From: Valencia hispanica
Taxonomy: Eukaryota > Chordata > Actinopteri > Cyprinodontiformes > Valenciidae
DNA: 64,000 nt
Direction: 5' to 3'
Assembly: GCA_963556495.2 (NCBI GenBank)
Contig: OY747713.1
Coordinates: 52,703,328-52,767,327, forward strand
A program made the translations under genes and the position numbers. Below are positions 22,397 to 33,973 of the stretch, piece by piece; position 1 is the first letter of the stretch, and the number at the start of each line of letters is the position of its first letter. The notes beneath the pieces are model-generated. The model was given only the letters and a program-made list of their open reading frames with translations. It was not told where the DNA came from and searched no databases.

Positions 22397-22738
22397 ATAT
22401 TTGCAATATCTGGCAAAAAGCCTTTTACTTTACTATGGGGGAATTTTGGAGGTGTAGTTTAAATTCAGCTACACTGGAGACATTTCCAGAATTAACAGCC
22501 TATTTAGGATCGTTACACATGAACTTGGAAAAGGACACTCTAAAGATTGATGTAGTGAATTTCTTGGAGAGATAGTCTAGACTACTACCTGTCAAAATGC
22601 AAATGAGCTGTCAGATTAAGCCACGCACACCTGTCAGATTAAGCCACGTCTTCCGGTTCCGGTGGCCCCACCCTTTCAGTTTCCGGTTCGAGACCTTCTG
22701 GTTACTGTTCAAACTCTTCTGGTTCCGGGTCCAAAATA
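22397..22738. other. Sequence leading into the minisatellite
   Basis: No gene. It contains two tandem copies of CTGTCAGATTAAGCCACG (about 22607-22650) and a run of CTTCCGGTTCC-like motifs at 22650-22730 just before the minisatellite. Confidence 0.5.
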
Positions 22739-24262
22739 TATAAATGGCTCCCTCTAGTGGTGCAATAAATAGTGTTACATCAAAATATATAAATGGCTCC
22801 CTCCAGTGGTTAATTGTGTGTCAAACCAGATGGTCAGCAGCACAGGAGCACCACAGGGGACCGTACTCTCACCAATCCTTTTCACTCTGTACACCTCAGA
22901 CTTCCAGTACAAATCAGAGACCTGTGATCGGCAGAAATACTCAGATGACTCTGCAATAGTCAGGTGTATCAGAGATGGACAAGAAGCTGAATACAGAGAG
23001 CTGGTGGACCGCTTTGTGACATGGTGTGGAAACAATCGTCTCACCTTGAATGTGAACAAAACAAAGGAGATGATTGTAGATTTCAGAAGAAACAGGGATA
23101 AGTCAAAAACTGTTTCCATCATGGGAGAAGAAGTGGAGGTGGTTGAGGAGTATAAATACTTCGGAGTTCAACTTGACAACAGACTGGACTGGAGGCGCAA
23201 CAGTGAAACCGTCTACAAGAAGGGACAGAGCAGACTGTACTTCTTGAGGAAGCTTAGGTCCTTCAAGGTTTACAGCAAGATGCTAGAGATCTTCTACAAA
23301 TCTGTTTTGGAGGGTGTAATCTCTTCAGCCGTCACCTGTTGGGATAGCAGCATCAGAGCCAAGGACTTAATAAGGCTCAACAACCTGATAAAGAAGGCTG
23401 GTTCTGTTCTTGGGACAACTGTGGAAAATCTGGAGATGATAATGCAAAGAAGGATTCTTCATAAAATCAAAAAAATTATGGACAACTCTGAGCATCCTCT
23501 TCATGAGACTGTCATACAACAACAGAGCGTCTTCAGTCGGAGGCTTCTTCAGTTTTTCTGCAATACAGACCGCTACAGGAAATCCTTCCTGCCCACAGCC
23601 ATCATCATCTACAACAACTCCTTAAAGAATTAATCATATGAGCTATACCAACACTTAATTTCCCTCTGGGATCAATAAAGTATTTTTGAATTGAATTGAA
23701 TTAAAAAATAGAATTCCATCAAAATATATAAATGGATCCCTCTAGAGGTCTAAAATTAACATTACATGCAATTTTATAAATGGCTCCCTCTAGAGGTCCA
23801 ATAAATGGTATTACACCAAAACATATAAATGGCTCCCCCTAGTGGTCCAATAAATAGTATTACACCCAAACATATAAATGGCTCCCTCTAGTGGTTCAAA
23901 AATAGTATTATATCAAAATATAGAAATGGCTCCCTGTAGTGGTCCAAAATTAATATTACATGCAATTGTATAAATGGCTCCCTCTAGTGTTCCAATAAAT
24001 GGTTTTACACCAAAAAATATAAGTGGCTCCCTCTAGTGGTCCAATAAATAGTATTACACCCAGACGTATAAATTGCTCACCCTGCTCTTTTTATTTAATG
24101 GTACAAACTCAAATAGTGTCCCTAGTGGTTAAATGTTAACATTACACCCAATTGTATAATTGGCTCCCTTTAGTGGATCAAAGTAACATTACACCCAATT
24201 GTATAATTGGCTCCCTTTAGTGGATCAAAGTAACATTACAGCCAATTGTATAAATAGCGCCC
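22739..24262 (+). repeat. ~49-bp minisatellite (TATAAATGGCTCCCTCTAGTGG core)
   Basis: Tandem units start at 22739 and 22788 (49 bp apart) and resume after a LINE C insertion at about 23720, continuing to about 24262 with at least ten more units. Core TAAATGGCTCCCTCTAGTGG with variable spacers. Two spacer types alternate in places (CAATAAATAGTATTACACC and AAAATTAATATTACATGC). Divergence rises toward the right end. No coding frame. Confidence 0.9.
22811..23706 (+). mobile_element. LINE C, 5'-truncated, inside the minisatellite
   Basis: Encodes an uninterrupted ~270-residue ORF2 C-terminal half: CVSNQMVSSTGAPQGTVLSP, the RT box YSDDSAIVRC, NVNKTKEMIVDFRR, then the region missing from other copies (FYKSVLEGVISSAVTCW, RRILHKIKKI) and the end RYRKSFLPTAIIIYNNS, stopping at 23631-23633. 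The 3' UTR ends CCCTCTGGGATCAATAAAG with an (AATTG)n tail. This is the best-preserved LINE C 3' half here. The endonuclease and RT fingers are absent. Confidence 0.88.
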
Positions 24263-25713
24263 CCCGATGGTTTGAATCTATCCCCTCAGTGTCATCAGAA
24301 TATGTCCGAACAAGTCCCTTTAATAGTCTAGGGTCTGGGCATGTTTGTACCTGGGCTTTGTCTCAACATGGCTCCTCAAGCACGCTATTTTATTTTAAAC
24401 AGCTAAAAAAAAAAGCACCTTTTTGCTGTTTAAACAGTAGCTCCAGCACTCTAGAGATACCGTTACATATGTTTCTTACCATTCTACCATGATAAATTAA
24501 ACTTGTGAGAGCATTAAATAGAGAATTTACTCACCCACAGCTATTATAAATCAGATGCTCATCCTTTTGTTGATTTAAAAAATGCTCCATTACACTGTCT
24601 TTAAAAACAGATAAGGACAAAAGACATCACTTTAAACTTGATTGCAGGCCACTCTACGATCATATTGTTACTGCATGCAAAGCACATGACCATCCATATA
24701 AGAACATTTGCATTGATAAGAGGAGGGGGTTGTGAACAGTTTTATCTATTTCATATGTATATTTCCAGTTTTGTTGTATTTGGAATTTGAATAAATGTTC
24801 TTCAATTGGAGTCAAGCCTAACTCTGTGTTATAGTGTTATTTAAACAGGGTGATAAATATGTTGGATATTTTACCCAAAAATATAAAAAACAGTTTGTTT
24901 TCAGGCATATAATTGAACTATAATACAATCAGTAGATCAGGAGTTGAGAAATTGAAACTTTAAATGTTTTTGTCTAATTGTGCTGAACTGTGCCAACCTG
25001 CAAAAAAAAACTAGCTATTTTTTCACTAAAGCCTCTGTAACTTTGCTCTACTTCACTTCATCAACATGAATCTTGGTACAGGTAATCTCCACATGTTGGT
25101 TTATGATTTTCTGCAGTTTATATTCTACTGGAACATATTTTAAATGGTATTATATAATGTAAGATGAGAATAAAATTAGGCGAGAATAAAGGATCTTTTA
25201 ATTTGTCTGTTCCAGCTACAATTACTTTGGCACAGTAACTTATGCTGTAATCTTTACACCTCTGATTAAATCTCAGAAACACTGGCTTCATTTCGATACC
25301 AAGATAGTTTACACAGAGTTTGTCTTTGCAGAGAAAAAATAAATTAATGTTGGGCATGTCCTATTTGAGCTAGGAGCTTGGAGAGACCCTGGGGCTCAAG
25401 AGGTTAATTTATAACAAAAACAAAGACTGTATTTCTATATGAACCAGTATGCAGCCCTTGCAAATACAATAAAACTTTTAGCAAAGAGCAGTCTATTCCA
25501 GAGACACATGATCGACTATCGCTGTTGTTTTAGAACCATGGACATAATGCGCACAGTTCTTATGTGTTTCCGTGTGTTGACCAAGAATGGAGCTGTCCAT
25601 AGGACTGAAACACAGTGCGAAGGAGGGATAGATTTGTAACGCTTGATTTATATATCAGTTCTTTAGCCAAGTGTTCATCAATGATCTTTTTTTTTATTAA
25701 ATAAATTGCTCTT
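24263..25713. other. No recognised feature
   Basis: About 1.45 kb of AT-rich sequence. Short open frames at 24199-24492, 25118-25357 (minus) and 25439-25639 have no recognisable domain. Confidence 0.5.
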
Positions 25714-26212
25714 GTTATGGAAAATTAATTATTAAGAATGATCTGTTCTGAGTATTTCATATACTGATAGTTACTGTGTGCCAGCTCCTTGTGATATGGT
25801 GACCAATCTGATTATTTGACACTATGAATTTGGGTCTGGACAGATCTACTGATTTAGGCTCTTACATCCTGGGTTGGCATAGCAACTCTCTTTTACATCT
25901 AAGGACGTCGTGACATAAATTGATTGTGCTTTCACTATCAAGGGCCTGAAGCCTGCAAGTCTAATGTTCTCATACTGAAGAAATGTTTTCTGATTTCATG
26001 TTGATAGGAGTCATGATTACTGAACCTATATAATTCTGTGTCTTGTTTTGGAAGGCAGGTCAGTATTGCATATTCTCTGTTGACGCTGTACCTCCTTGCT
26101 TGATCAACCAAGTTTGTATTAAAACCTCAGAATATCTGAAGGAATCTCTCTCGTCTCTTTTATTCAAGAACTTCAACCACACTAACTACTAGTCATCCCG
26201 GCGCTTGACACT
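25714..26212 (+). repeat. LTR-like repeat, copy 2
   Basis: Starts TGTTATGGAAAATTAA and ends CCGGCGCTTGACA, about 500 bp, with ATTAAA near 26115 followed by a pyrimidine-rich segment as in an R-U5 region. Its central 300 bp match 1996-2332 in reverse. The first 16 bases are identical to the start of the unrelated-looking LTR at 49914. I could not find a clear target duplication, so LTR status is inferred. Confidence 0.5.
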
Positions 26213-26559
26213 GCTGTTAACAATTTGCTCTGGTATAAATTATTTTGTCCAATGTTTCAACTTGACAACCAATATAAAGACTACAGGCCTACATACCATT
26301 ATCAGTTAGCTTTGGGCTAAATTTATACTGACAAACTGTGTACACCAAACCTCTCTAATCATTACCCTCCAAGCACAGGAAGGAGGCAGTAATTCTGTTC
26401 TCATTAGAAAATTGGTAAATTAATAAAATAACCTTGTTAAGATCACTGTTAATATTTGTGCTTTAACATATATACACCCAGAGATGGAAAAGTCCACAGA
26501 AGATACAAAATTTTAACCTCACCTGAATATTAAGCTCCACAAGTGATTTGTTCAGGTAG

Positions 26560-27110
26560 TCCCCAACACACAGGCACTTATGTTTAATTTTGCCCAGAAG
26601 ATATATTCAGTACTCCACACCAAACTCCTTCACGGCCTGTATAAAGTAGTCCCCTATGATTCGTGGGTTTCTGCTTGTGTATCCAGCTTTTAACCAAATT
26701 ATTTTCCGCAAAGTCATCTATGCAGCCACTGATGCAGTTTCCATGTGTCTTTAACTTATCATAGGAATCTACATGCCAGATATTATTAGGGCCTTGAGCA
26801 AAATAGTGCCTCAATGTAGTCTCCTGGAATGGTGGATGGCTAAAGAGTCAGGGTCCAGAGCTGCAAGAATCAAACGGAAATCTTTTTTTTTTTTGGGCTC
26901 AAATGTCATTCTTTAAGCATTTGTTGTGCATCCATCTGTAGCCATGCTGCTGAATAATAACATCTATTACTTCCCCGACATCAGTATAGTGTTTACATTT
27001 TAAGCCCGTGCATTTAAAGCACACAAATTGTCTCTTGTTAATAACTACTCCATACCTAATAGCAAGTGACTTAGGTTTGTCATTGTAGTTCATCCCAACA
27101 TTAAAATAAA
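26560..27110 (-). pseudogene. DDE integrase-core pseudogene (fish dispersed family)
   Basis: Two frames with a shift between them. The upstream part (27093-26899) has HGYRWMHNKCLKN; the downstream part (26840-26584) has GPNNIWHVDSYDKLK and CISGCIDDF. These resemble the large family of fish integrase-core proteins with HGYRWMH and LWHMDSYDKLKPYG blocks, thought to be transposon-derived. The first catalytic-type aspartate is in WHVDSYD. The block expected after it (RTDxGTEN) is not found. A poly-T run and stops lie between the parts. Clearly non-functional. Confidence 0.65.
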
Positions 27111-27175
27111 ATGAAATTAATAAAAAATTTCAATGTTACCAATCACAGTCTTGGAAATGACAGCATTAACCTTCT

Positions 27176-27258
27176 CGTGACCACGCATTAACTATCTTGT
27201 TCTCACGCATTAATAACGCGTGACCACGATTTAACTATCTCGTTGCCACTCATACAGT
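27176..27258. repeat. Two-unit 43-bp tandem repeat with CGTGACCACG core
   Basis: Units begin at 27176 and 27219 with CGTGACCACG, then (C/T)ATTTAACTATCT-like sequence and GTT. The units contain partial palindromes around ATTAATAACGCGTGACCACG. Similar GTGGCCACGAG-type repeats are scattered in fish genomes. Confidence 0.6.
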
Positions 27259-29192
27259 AAGTGCATTGGTAATGAGTGGCCACAAATTATTTTTTTCTGT
27301 CAATGTCACCAGACAGGCTTTGTAGTTTTCCTTTCCACTCTTGCTACAGATATGCTTATTATGAGGGATTGCCACAAATGTAATTACTAGATGCAATCGA
27401 CTATTGACTGTCTACACATGTTCATTCAGAAGTGAATGCTGCAAAATCAGTGACTCAATGCAATTTGCTAAGTTCCATCAGAAAGAAAAATTTACCACTT
27501 TCCACAATAAACTGAACTTGACTTAAATTGTCTTACAACCAGGACTGAATTGAAATGTGTACAAATGACTTTAAATCTATCTTTATGATTAGAATACATT
27601 GACTACATATTTCTGTATGTAAGGTGGATCTGTGTGTCTTGAAATGACAGTTGTTGAGAATGTGTGATATATACTGGTACATCTCTGAAAAATAGAATAT
27701 CATGAAAATTTATATTTTTCATCACTCATCTCAGAAAGTGAAACTGTTAATGTATGTTTGTTTCCCCCCTCCCTTTCACAGTTATAGACAACTTGTTGGG
27801 CTATCATATAAATCCCAATAATATACATTGATGTTTGTAGTTTGAACGGTGATCTGTATCACCCCCAAATTCTAATAAATTTTTAATGGTCCCATTACAG
27901 ACTTTTCTTAAAAATTTCATAAAACTCTGTCTATATCTTTTTGCGTCATGTTGCTAACTAACAGAAAACATAACCTCCTTGGCAGAGGTAATTATGTGAC
28001 AATAAAGGTAAGTAAAGACACCTTCAGGCATGGAGCTATGACCAATTCTGGCCAAAGTTACCTCAACCACTTTGCAATAAGTGATATTCAGTAGATCTGA
28101 AAGAGTCTCTATAAACATTCGGGTGAATAGATGGACACTTAACTCGCCAATGACAGCATCAACCTAAAAAGACAAACCAAAATGCTGAAAATGTTTAAAC
28201 TCACTCTTAAGATAAAACTAGAATCAACCCTTAATCTATAAAGTTTGCTTGTGGAATTTGAGGCAGGATGGAACTGAAGCACAACTTGTTTGTTAATTTG
28301 GAATGATTCCCCACAGACAGCTCTTCACCAAAAGAGACCTTCTTGCTCTGAGGTGACAGTGCAGTCAATTTAGGATTTTGCTTCCCACAGTTTCTTTATT
28401 CTTTTTAGAGCTGTACAAAAGAAATACAGTTATTTCATATGGTCCAAAACATAATAATCTGTCATTCTTAGTTGGGTTAAATTTATTGAGTCCCCAAACT
28501 TCTGAAACACTCTCATTGTTGTTTTTCTGCCTTACTTCGAGTACACAGAGGCCTGAGAAAATCTTTGGCTCAGAGTTCTTGACTCATTTTCTTGTTGAGT
28601 CACATTGTGTCACACTGAAGAAGTGGCAGCATAATTACAGCTACATATGACACAGAGTAGGTGGATGCTTCAAAAGTTTGTCTCTCTTGCATCCTCTGTG
28701 TCAAAGAGTGCATTTAGAGTCTTCAGCTCCCCGACTACACACGGAGCAGAAGCAAAGTGAGCCACTGAAAGATGCTGTGGGCTCCATACTGGTGCAAACT
28801 GATCCCCTGCTTTAAAGCTGGAAAGAGTCCTCCTCCTTCCCTCCAAAGTGTTAAGAGAGTGAATTGAGCCAAAGAACAGAAGCTATTCCCAGATCATTCC
28901 TTATGGCACAAGGGTTTTATTTAGGAGAAATGGAAATTTGAATGAGAACACAGTAAAGTGGTGTCAGTGCAGACTTTGTGAAAAGGCAAATGCAGCATTT
29001 CTGTTGTCGAATTTACTGATAAATTAATGACAATCTGGTTATGGCACAAACAAAGAAAAGAGCACGGTGCCAGCAAATGGCCACTTAATCACACTCCAAG
29101 TGAAATAGGAAGGAGAGCCAGAACAGCTCACAATTTGAAGTGCCTCTTAAATACTATGAACTTCTGGGGAGCTGGAAACTCATTCACAAATA
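27259..29192. other. Mostly unrecognised sequence with a possible Tc1 end
   Basis: No supported gene. At 27675-27750 the run CTGGTACATCTCTGAAAAAT then AGAATATCATGAAAA resembles the terminal inverted repeat of a Tc1-like family. No partner end was found nearby. Short frames such as 28378-28650 show no domain. Confidence 0.4.
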
Positions 29193-29700
29193 CAACATAT
29201 ACAGACCCTTTCCAAGAAATAAGAATATCATTGAAAAGTTTATTTATTTCCATAATTCCATTCAAAACGTTAAAACTTCCATAGATTATAGATTCAGGGC
29301 CCACAAATCAAACGATTTAAAGTATTTAGTTGTTTATTTGCACAGAATTTGGGCTACCACATCATAAAGCCCACAGAAACAGGAATTCAGAAAATTAGAA
29401 TAATGTGAAGAAATCACAATTTACTTCTCGGTTATTGCAGAAAAAAAGAAAGAAATTAGGATCACATCAAATCAATCACAATATGGTACTTTCAAAACGA
29501 TATGTCAGTCAAAAGGGAATCCGTTTGCCTTATTCACTGCCTCGATGCACTCTTTCCTCTTGAGGCAATCAGCCTGTGGCATTGCCTGGGAGTTATGGAA
29601 GCCCAGATTTTCTTGATGCTTGCTGTCAGCTCTTCTTTGTTTTTGGGTCTGGTATCCCTTATTTCCCTCTTGATATTGTGGGGTGTGACCTAACTGTGTA
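29193..29700 (-). mobile_element. Tc1-like remnant: one terminal repeat and transposase C-terminus
   Basis: Left side (29196-29280) has the Tc1 end style ACAGACCCTTTCC, GAATATCATTGAAAAG. On the minus strand at 29505-29690 pieces of the transposase C-terminus appear in two frames (REIRDTRPKNKEELTAS, IWASITPRQCHRLIAS, then EAVNKANGFPFD). The catalytic domain is missing. Distinct from the Tc1 at 17375. Confidence 0.7.
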
Positions 29701-30945
29701 TAAAACATGGTTGTAAATCTGATTTTGTCAGACACAGATCAGGACGAAATGCTGGATCCGTTTCTCTTTGCATGCAAGAAATAAAACCAAAGAACTGTCT
29801 CAACTGTATTTAAAACTTATCTCTGCCAACAGAAAACTTAATGAAGTTATTTGACAGTTGTGTATATTATTCAAGACACTGGGAATTCCCAATTATGCTC
29901 ACTGTGATGGTTGATTAAGTGAACAGGCCGATTTTTACCTGCAGCGACCTTTTTGTTACGAAATCTTTGATCCAGGAGTAGGGAGCTAGAATTGGGATTT
30001 TGGCTTTGCAACTTGTATTTTAAGACTTACGACTTGTAACATGTTTTTTTTCTTTTTTACTTGTAACTTACGTTGTGTAACTTGCATACGTTTAAAAAAA
30101 TATGATTTTGGCCAACCAATCATGTGTCTTGAATTTCTATCCTATCATGGTTAGAGGAGGGCAGGGGTCTATGCACTGCTAACAGCCAAAGTTGCCTATA
30201 TTCACAACTGCATCCTCCTGCAGTTTTCCCAGGCAGCTTCTCAGACCAAGATGGCAAAAAAGCCACAGGTGAGTACTTTTAAAAGAGCATTGTTATTCAC
30301 CACTTTCTGTTGCTATAAACAGTCCATACTATTACATTTCAGTTTTCACCTGAAGCAAGACAATGTGTAAAAGCAAACATTTGTCTCTAAAAAAAGGGAC
30401 TTGACAAAATGCTAGCATGAGTTGCAAAGCACGAATATGCATTGTTGAAAGTCCTGTTAGAGAGTAAATATCAAAGCTACCAGTCTTCTCAATATTTCAA
30501 ACAGAACTTATTAAGAATAGAAATATAATTTGGACAGTTTTCAACAATCCAAGTTGTTTCAGTTTTCAAAATATAGCCTAGATCCAGTGTGTCAGATTAA
30601 CTGGTTGAAATCTATGCACAAAGCAGTTAGTTGTGTATGGTGTATAGAGGTCTGAAATGTCTATTCATACTTCCTGCCGCTTACTTTTTTCACAATATCC
30701 CTTTTAAAACCACTGCCAAATATCTAGGCAAAGATATAACAATACACACTCTCTTTAACTAAAATTAATATTTGTAACAACCTGGGGAAAAGTAAAATTC
30801 ATCTGAATTCTTGAACCCTAACCAATTTCCATCATAGGCCTGAACTTTGCTCTCACTAAAATGCATGTGAATGTGATTTGAGTATAACTTAACTATACTT
30901 GAAAGCTGTCAAATTTCTTGCAATACATTCATATATATATATATA
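29701..30945. other. No recognised feature
   Basis: About 1.2 kb of AT-rich sequence without recognisable genes or repeats, ending in a short (AT)n at 30932-30946. Confidence 0.5.
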
Positions 30946-31150
30946 TAGTACAAAAGTTTTAGTTAGGTGTGAAAAAATGCTGTAAACAAAGAATGCTTTC
31001 AAAAATGGATGTGTTAATCATTTATTTTCATCAAACAACAAAGTGCAGTGAATGAACAAAAGATAAATCTAAATCGAATCAAAATTTGGAATGACCATCC
31101 TTTGCATTTGAAACAGCATTCTTCTTTTGTTTGCTCACTTTGCATTTTTT
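30946..31150 (+). mobile_element. Tc1-like terminal fragment
   Basis: TACAAAAGTTTTAGTTAGGTGTG, AATGCTTTCAAAAATGGA and TTTGGAATGACCATCCTTTGC follow the order of the terminal region of a widespread vertebrate Tc1-like family. Only the end is present, and the partner end and transposase were not found. Confidence 0.6.
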
Positions 31151-31777
31151 TAATTTATTTAAAAAAATTATTTCTACACAAGAGAGTAGGAACTTCCCCA
31201 ACAAAAGTTTTAATAATTCATGATGGTTGAAAAAATTGAATGGAACATTTCTTCAGCAAGAACCCTAGTGTAATTAGTTGCTTCCATAATACTGTAAAAA
31301 ATATGACAGAAAAAATCCTTACAATCATAATTCAACACCTGAAACCAGAAAAGCTCATTATTGGGGGCATTACTAGCCCTTATTCACTGGGGCACGTGTC
31401 TTAGTAAAAGTGTCCAGTGCCCCAGTAAAATTATAGCGCCGCTCTCACTGGAAACGGCATTCAGTAGGGCATCTCTGTGCCTGCTTTAGTCGTGACTCCA
31501 GCCTGTAACTTACCAGCCAATAAAAAGAAAAAATAAAAACAAAGAAAAAGAAAAAGGAAAGGGGCCATAGTAGCATATCAGGAAATGGCACCTCTGATGC
31601 TGGGTAAGATTGAACGCAACAACCAATGAAAATCGTTCACATGATTCTTCCGAGTGTTTCGTAGTACACACAGACACAGTGGAAACCGCTGGAACTCGTC
31701 ACATCACTTCGAGCACAGAGTAAGTCATCCCCTTTTTTAATGTTACAACAAATTCACAACTTGTTTTACAGTAAAAA
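31151..31777. other. No recognised feature
   Basis: Contains a GGGGCACGTG / CCAGTGCCCCAG near-palindrome at 31389-31432, an A-rich run at 31520-31560, and no supported gene. Confidence 0.45.
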
Positions 31778-32457
31778 AAAAAAGTCACGTGATTGAACTT
31801 GCAGATGGAAGCAAAGTGAAAGGAATGGCCAAGATGAGGGGAGACGCTGAGATCTACATTCTGGATAGCGAGGGATGACAGGTGAAAATGTGGTTAAAGC
31901 AAGCACTCTACATTCCATCATTTCCACAAAATATTTTTTCAGTTAAAGCAGCAACAGCTAAGGGCGCTGAAGTCAATTTCAAGGATGGGAAAAACTGGTG
32001 ATTCCACAAGAATGGTACCAAATTTAAAATAGATGTGTGCGGTAAGCTGTATTACCTGAGCACAGTGGAAAATGAAAAGGTTGATGAAATATATAGTTGT
32101 CATAACATTCAGACCTGGCATAGGATACTTGGTCATTGTAAGCTAGATGATGTTACAAAACTAGAGAAGGTGGTTAAAGCCATGACCATAAAAGGGAAAC
32201 ATGACAAATCCAATCAAAACTGTGAGATTTGCATTCAGGGCAAATTTACACAAAGTAGAAACAGACAGGCAGATGTTAAAGCTTCTACTGCACTAGAACT
32301 AGTCCATGCAGATTTATGCGGTCCCATAGAGCCAGCAGACAAAGATGGATACAAGTATGCAATAGCATTTACTGATGATTACAGTGGGATGATTTTTCCA
32401 TACTTTATAAAAGCAAAGAGTGACACAGCCAAAGCTACAGAAAAGTTTATAGCAGAT
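31778..32457 (+). pseudogene. Copia pol part 1: pre-integrase and integrase N-terminus
   Basis: Encodes a post-protease segment (IELADGSKVKG, LKQALYIPSFPQNIFSV), the GAG-pre-integrase zinc region (WHRILGH with CEICIQGK, the HHCC pattern), and the start of the integrase core (LELVHADLCGPIE with the first catalytic Asp, YAIAFTDDYSG). In-frame stops occur near 31876 (EG then TGA) and 32000 (NW then TGA). The frame ends at KFIAD where the LTR inserted. Confidence 0.85.
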
Positions 32458-33973
32458 TGTTGTGCCGCAGATAGGTAGGATTTGGCTATGAATAATTATG
32501 AATAATTGCCCAGGGCAATTATTAATAAGATAAATAATTTTATGTAAAAATTACCAAGTTTAGGGGCACCATCCTGGTGGATTCCAGGAACATATAGCCA
32601 AATTGTTCAGTCTCAGTTTATGTTTATGGTTACCAGCCTGATAAGGCTGCGATAATTAAACAAATGAAGGAATAAGTTCTTACGCTGTGGACATTAATTG
32701 TACGCATCACTCCAAGTAATCCCAGACAACTTCTCTTTAACACTTTATTTAGATAATAGAAAATCCCATCTATTCTAAAGAATGCAAAAATTACTACAGA
32801 TCTTAGACAACAATAATAGGTGAACATTAAACACAATTAACATGAAATGAAATCAGTGAGACAGCTGAGGTTCGGGTCAGAAAAGGAGGGGGGCTCTCAC
32901 TCCAGGGAGCCCAAGTCACAGATAGCCTGTGGGACAAAAAGTCATAAATCTCAGTTCTGTGCCAAGATGGAGGGGAGCACATGTAGTGTAAGGAGACAAA
33001 GGGCCATAAACTAGCTTTGGCTAAAATGGACAGAGCACATGGGCTGAAGCATCCATGTGGAAGGCCTCAAAGAGAACAGAGTTAAACTTTTCAGCTAAAA
33101 CCAGCTAACGCAGGCCGGACCGAGGCCAACTCTGCCGACGTAGTGCTCAGGGAGCGAGAGAGAGAGAGAGAGATAGAGAGAAAAGAGAGGAAGGAAAAAG
33201 AAAGAAAGGTGTGATCTGCTCAGGATAAAACAAACAGTATCAAACACACAATTACAGCTCCAACGTATGCGTGCGGCGACGCAAAAATGAGCAAACAGGT
33301 ACAGGGCTTAAAGACACTTTAACCAACAACGAACAAGATCTAACTCATTTAAACTCTATTTTCTCTATTTATCTCCGCCCAGACACAATATTAGTATAAA
33401 TGAACAAGTTCAGTCCTACTTTAACTTGAAGGAGGTCCAGTCCACTAGGAGGAGAGCGAATTGTGTCCGTGGTTGAGCAAGAAAAGGGAGAGTTATAAAA
33501 AAAACCTGTACAGGATTTTAAGGACCGTGTGGCCAAAATGCAGGCTGGATGACCTATAGGTCGACGTCTAACGAACTGTCTGGGAACAATTCTGATATGG
33601 GTCAAACGAAATACACAAACCGTGTGAGCACTTCGAAACGAGTTCTTCCCCGGTCCAGCGGGTCAGAACAAAAGAGAATCTTCACCGGTGAGATGTCCTC
33701 TGTTCAGCAGTAGTTTATCCAGTTTATTCAGCAGTAGTTTATCCAAGAACTTCTGACTGGAGAACAGTTTTAAAATAGGCGCAACTCCACTCTTATAGCC
33801 ACCTTTGGCAGTGATGTCATCGCTGATATCACCATGGGTGGTTACGGACCAACAGGAGTGTGTTGGGGGTCACTGCTAGGATTGCTGGGAAATGTGGTCT
33901 GCTCAGTCCACCTTTGAAATAGCTCCCAGCTATCCAAAAGTCTGTTCATCTTATGAGAAATGCAATCACAACA
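32458..33973 (-). mobile_element. 1.5 kb solo LTR with 5-bp target duplication
   Basis: Starts TGTTGTGCC and ends ATCACAACA, with inverted TGTTGTG/CACAACA ends. CAGAT flanks it at 32453-32457 and 33974-33978, and removing it restores the copia integrase frame. On the minus strand AATAAA occurs in the part near 32740, so the LTR probably reads leftward. It contains a GA-rich run (33150-33210) and two copies of TTCAGCAGTAGTTTATCCA (33703-33750). A ~215-bp piece of the same family is at 41026. Confidence 0.82.

Noticed and set aside
22739..24262. Regular repeats with variable spacers, CRISPR-like at a glance
   Set aside because: Eukaryotic minisatellite: units are ~49 bp with diverged, related spacers, and there are no cas genes.
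28378..28650. 90-codon frame in the quiet 27-29 kb region
   Set aside because: No domain, no splice context, AT-rich composition; indistinguishable from chance.
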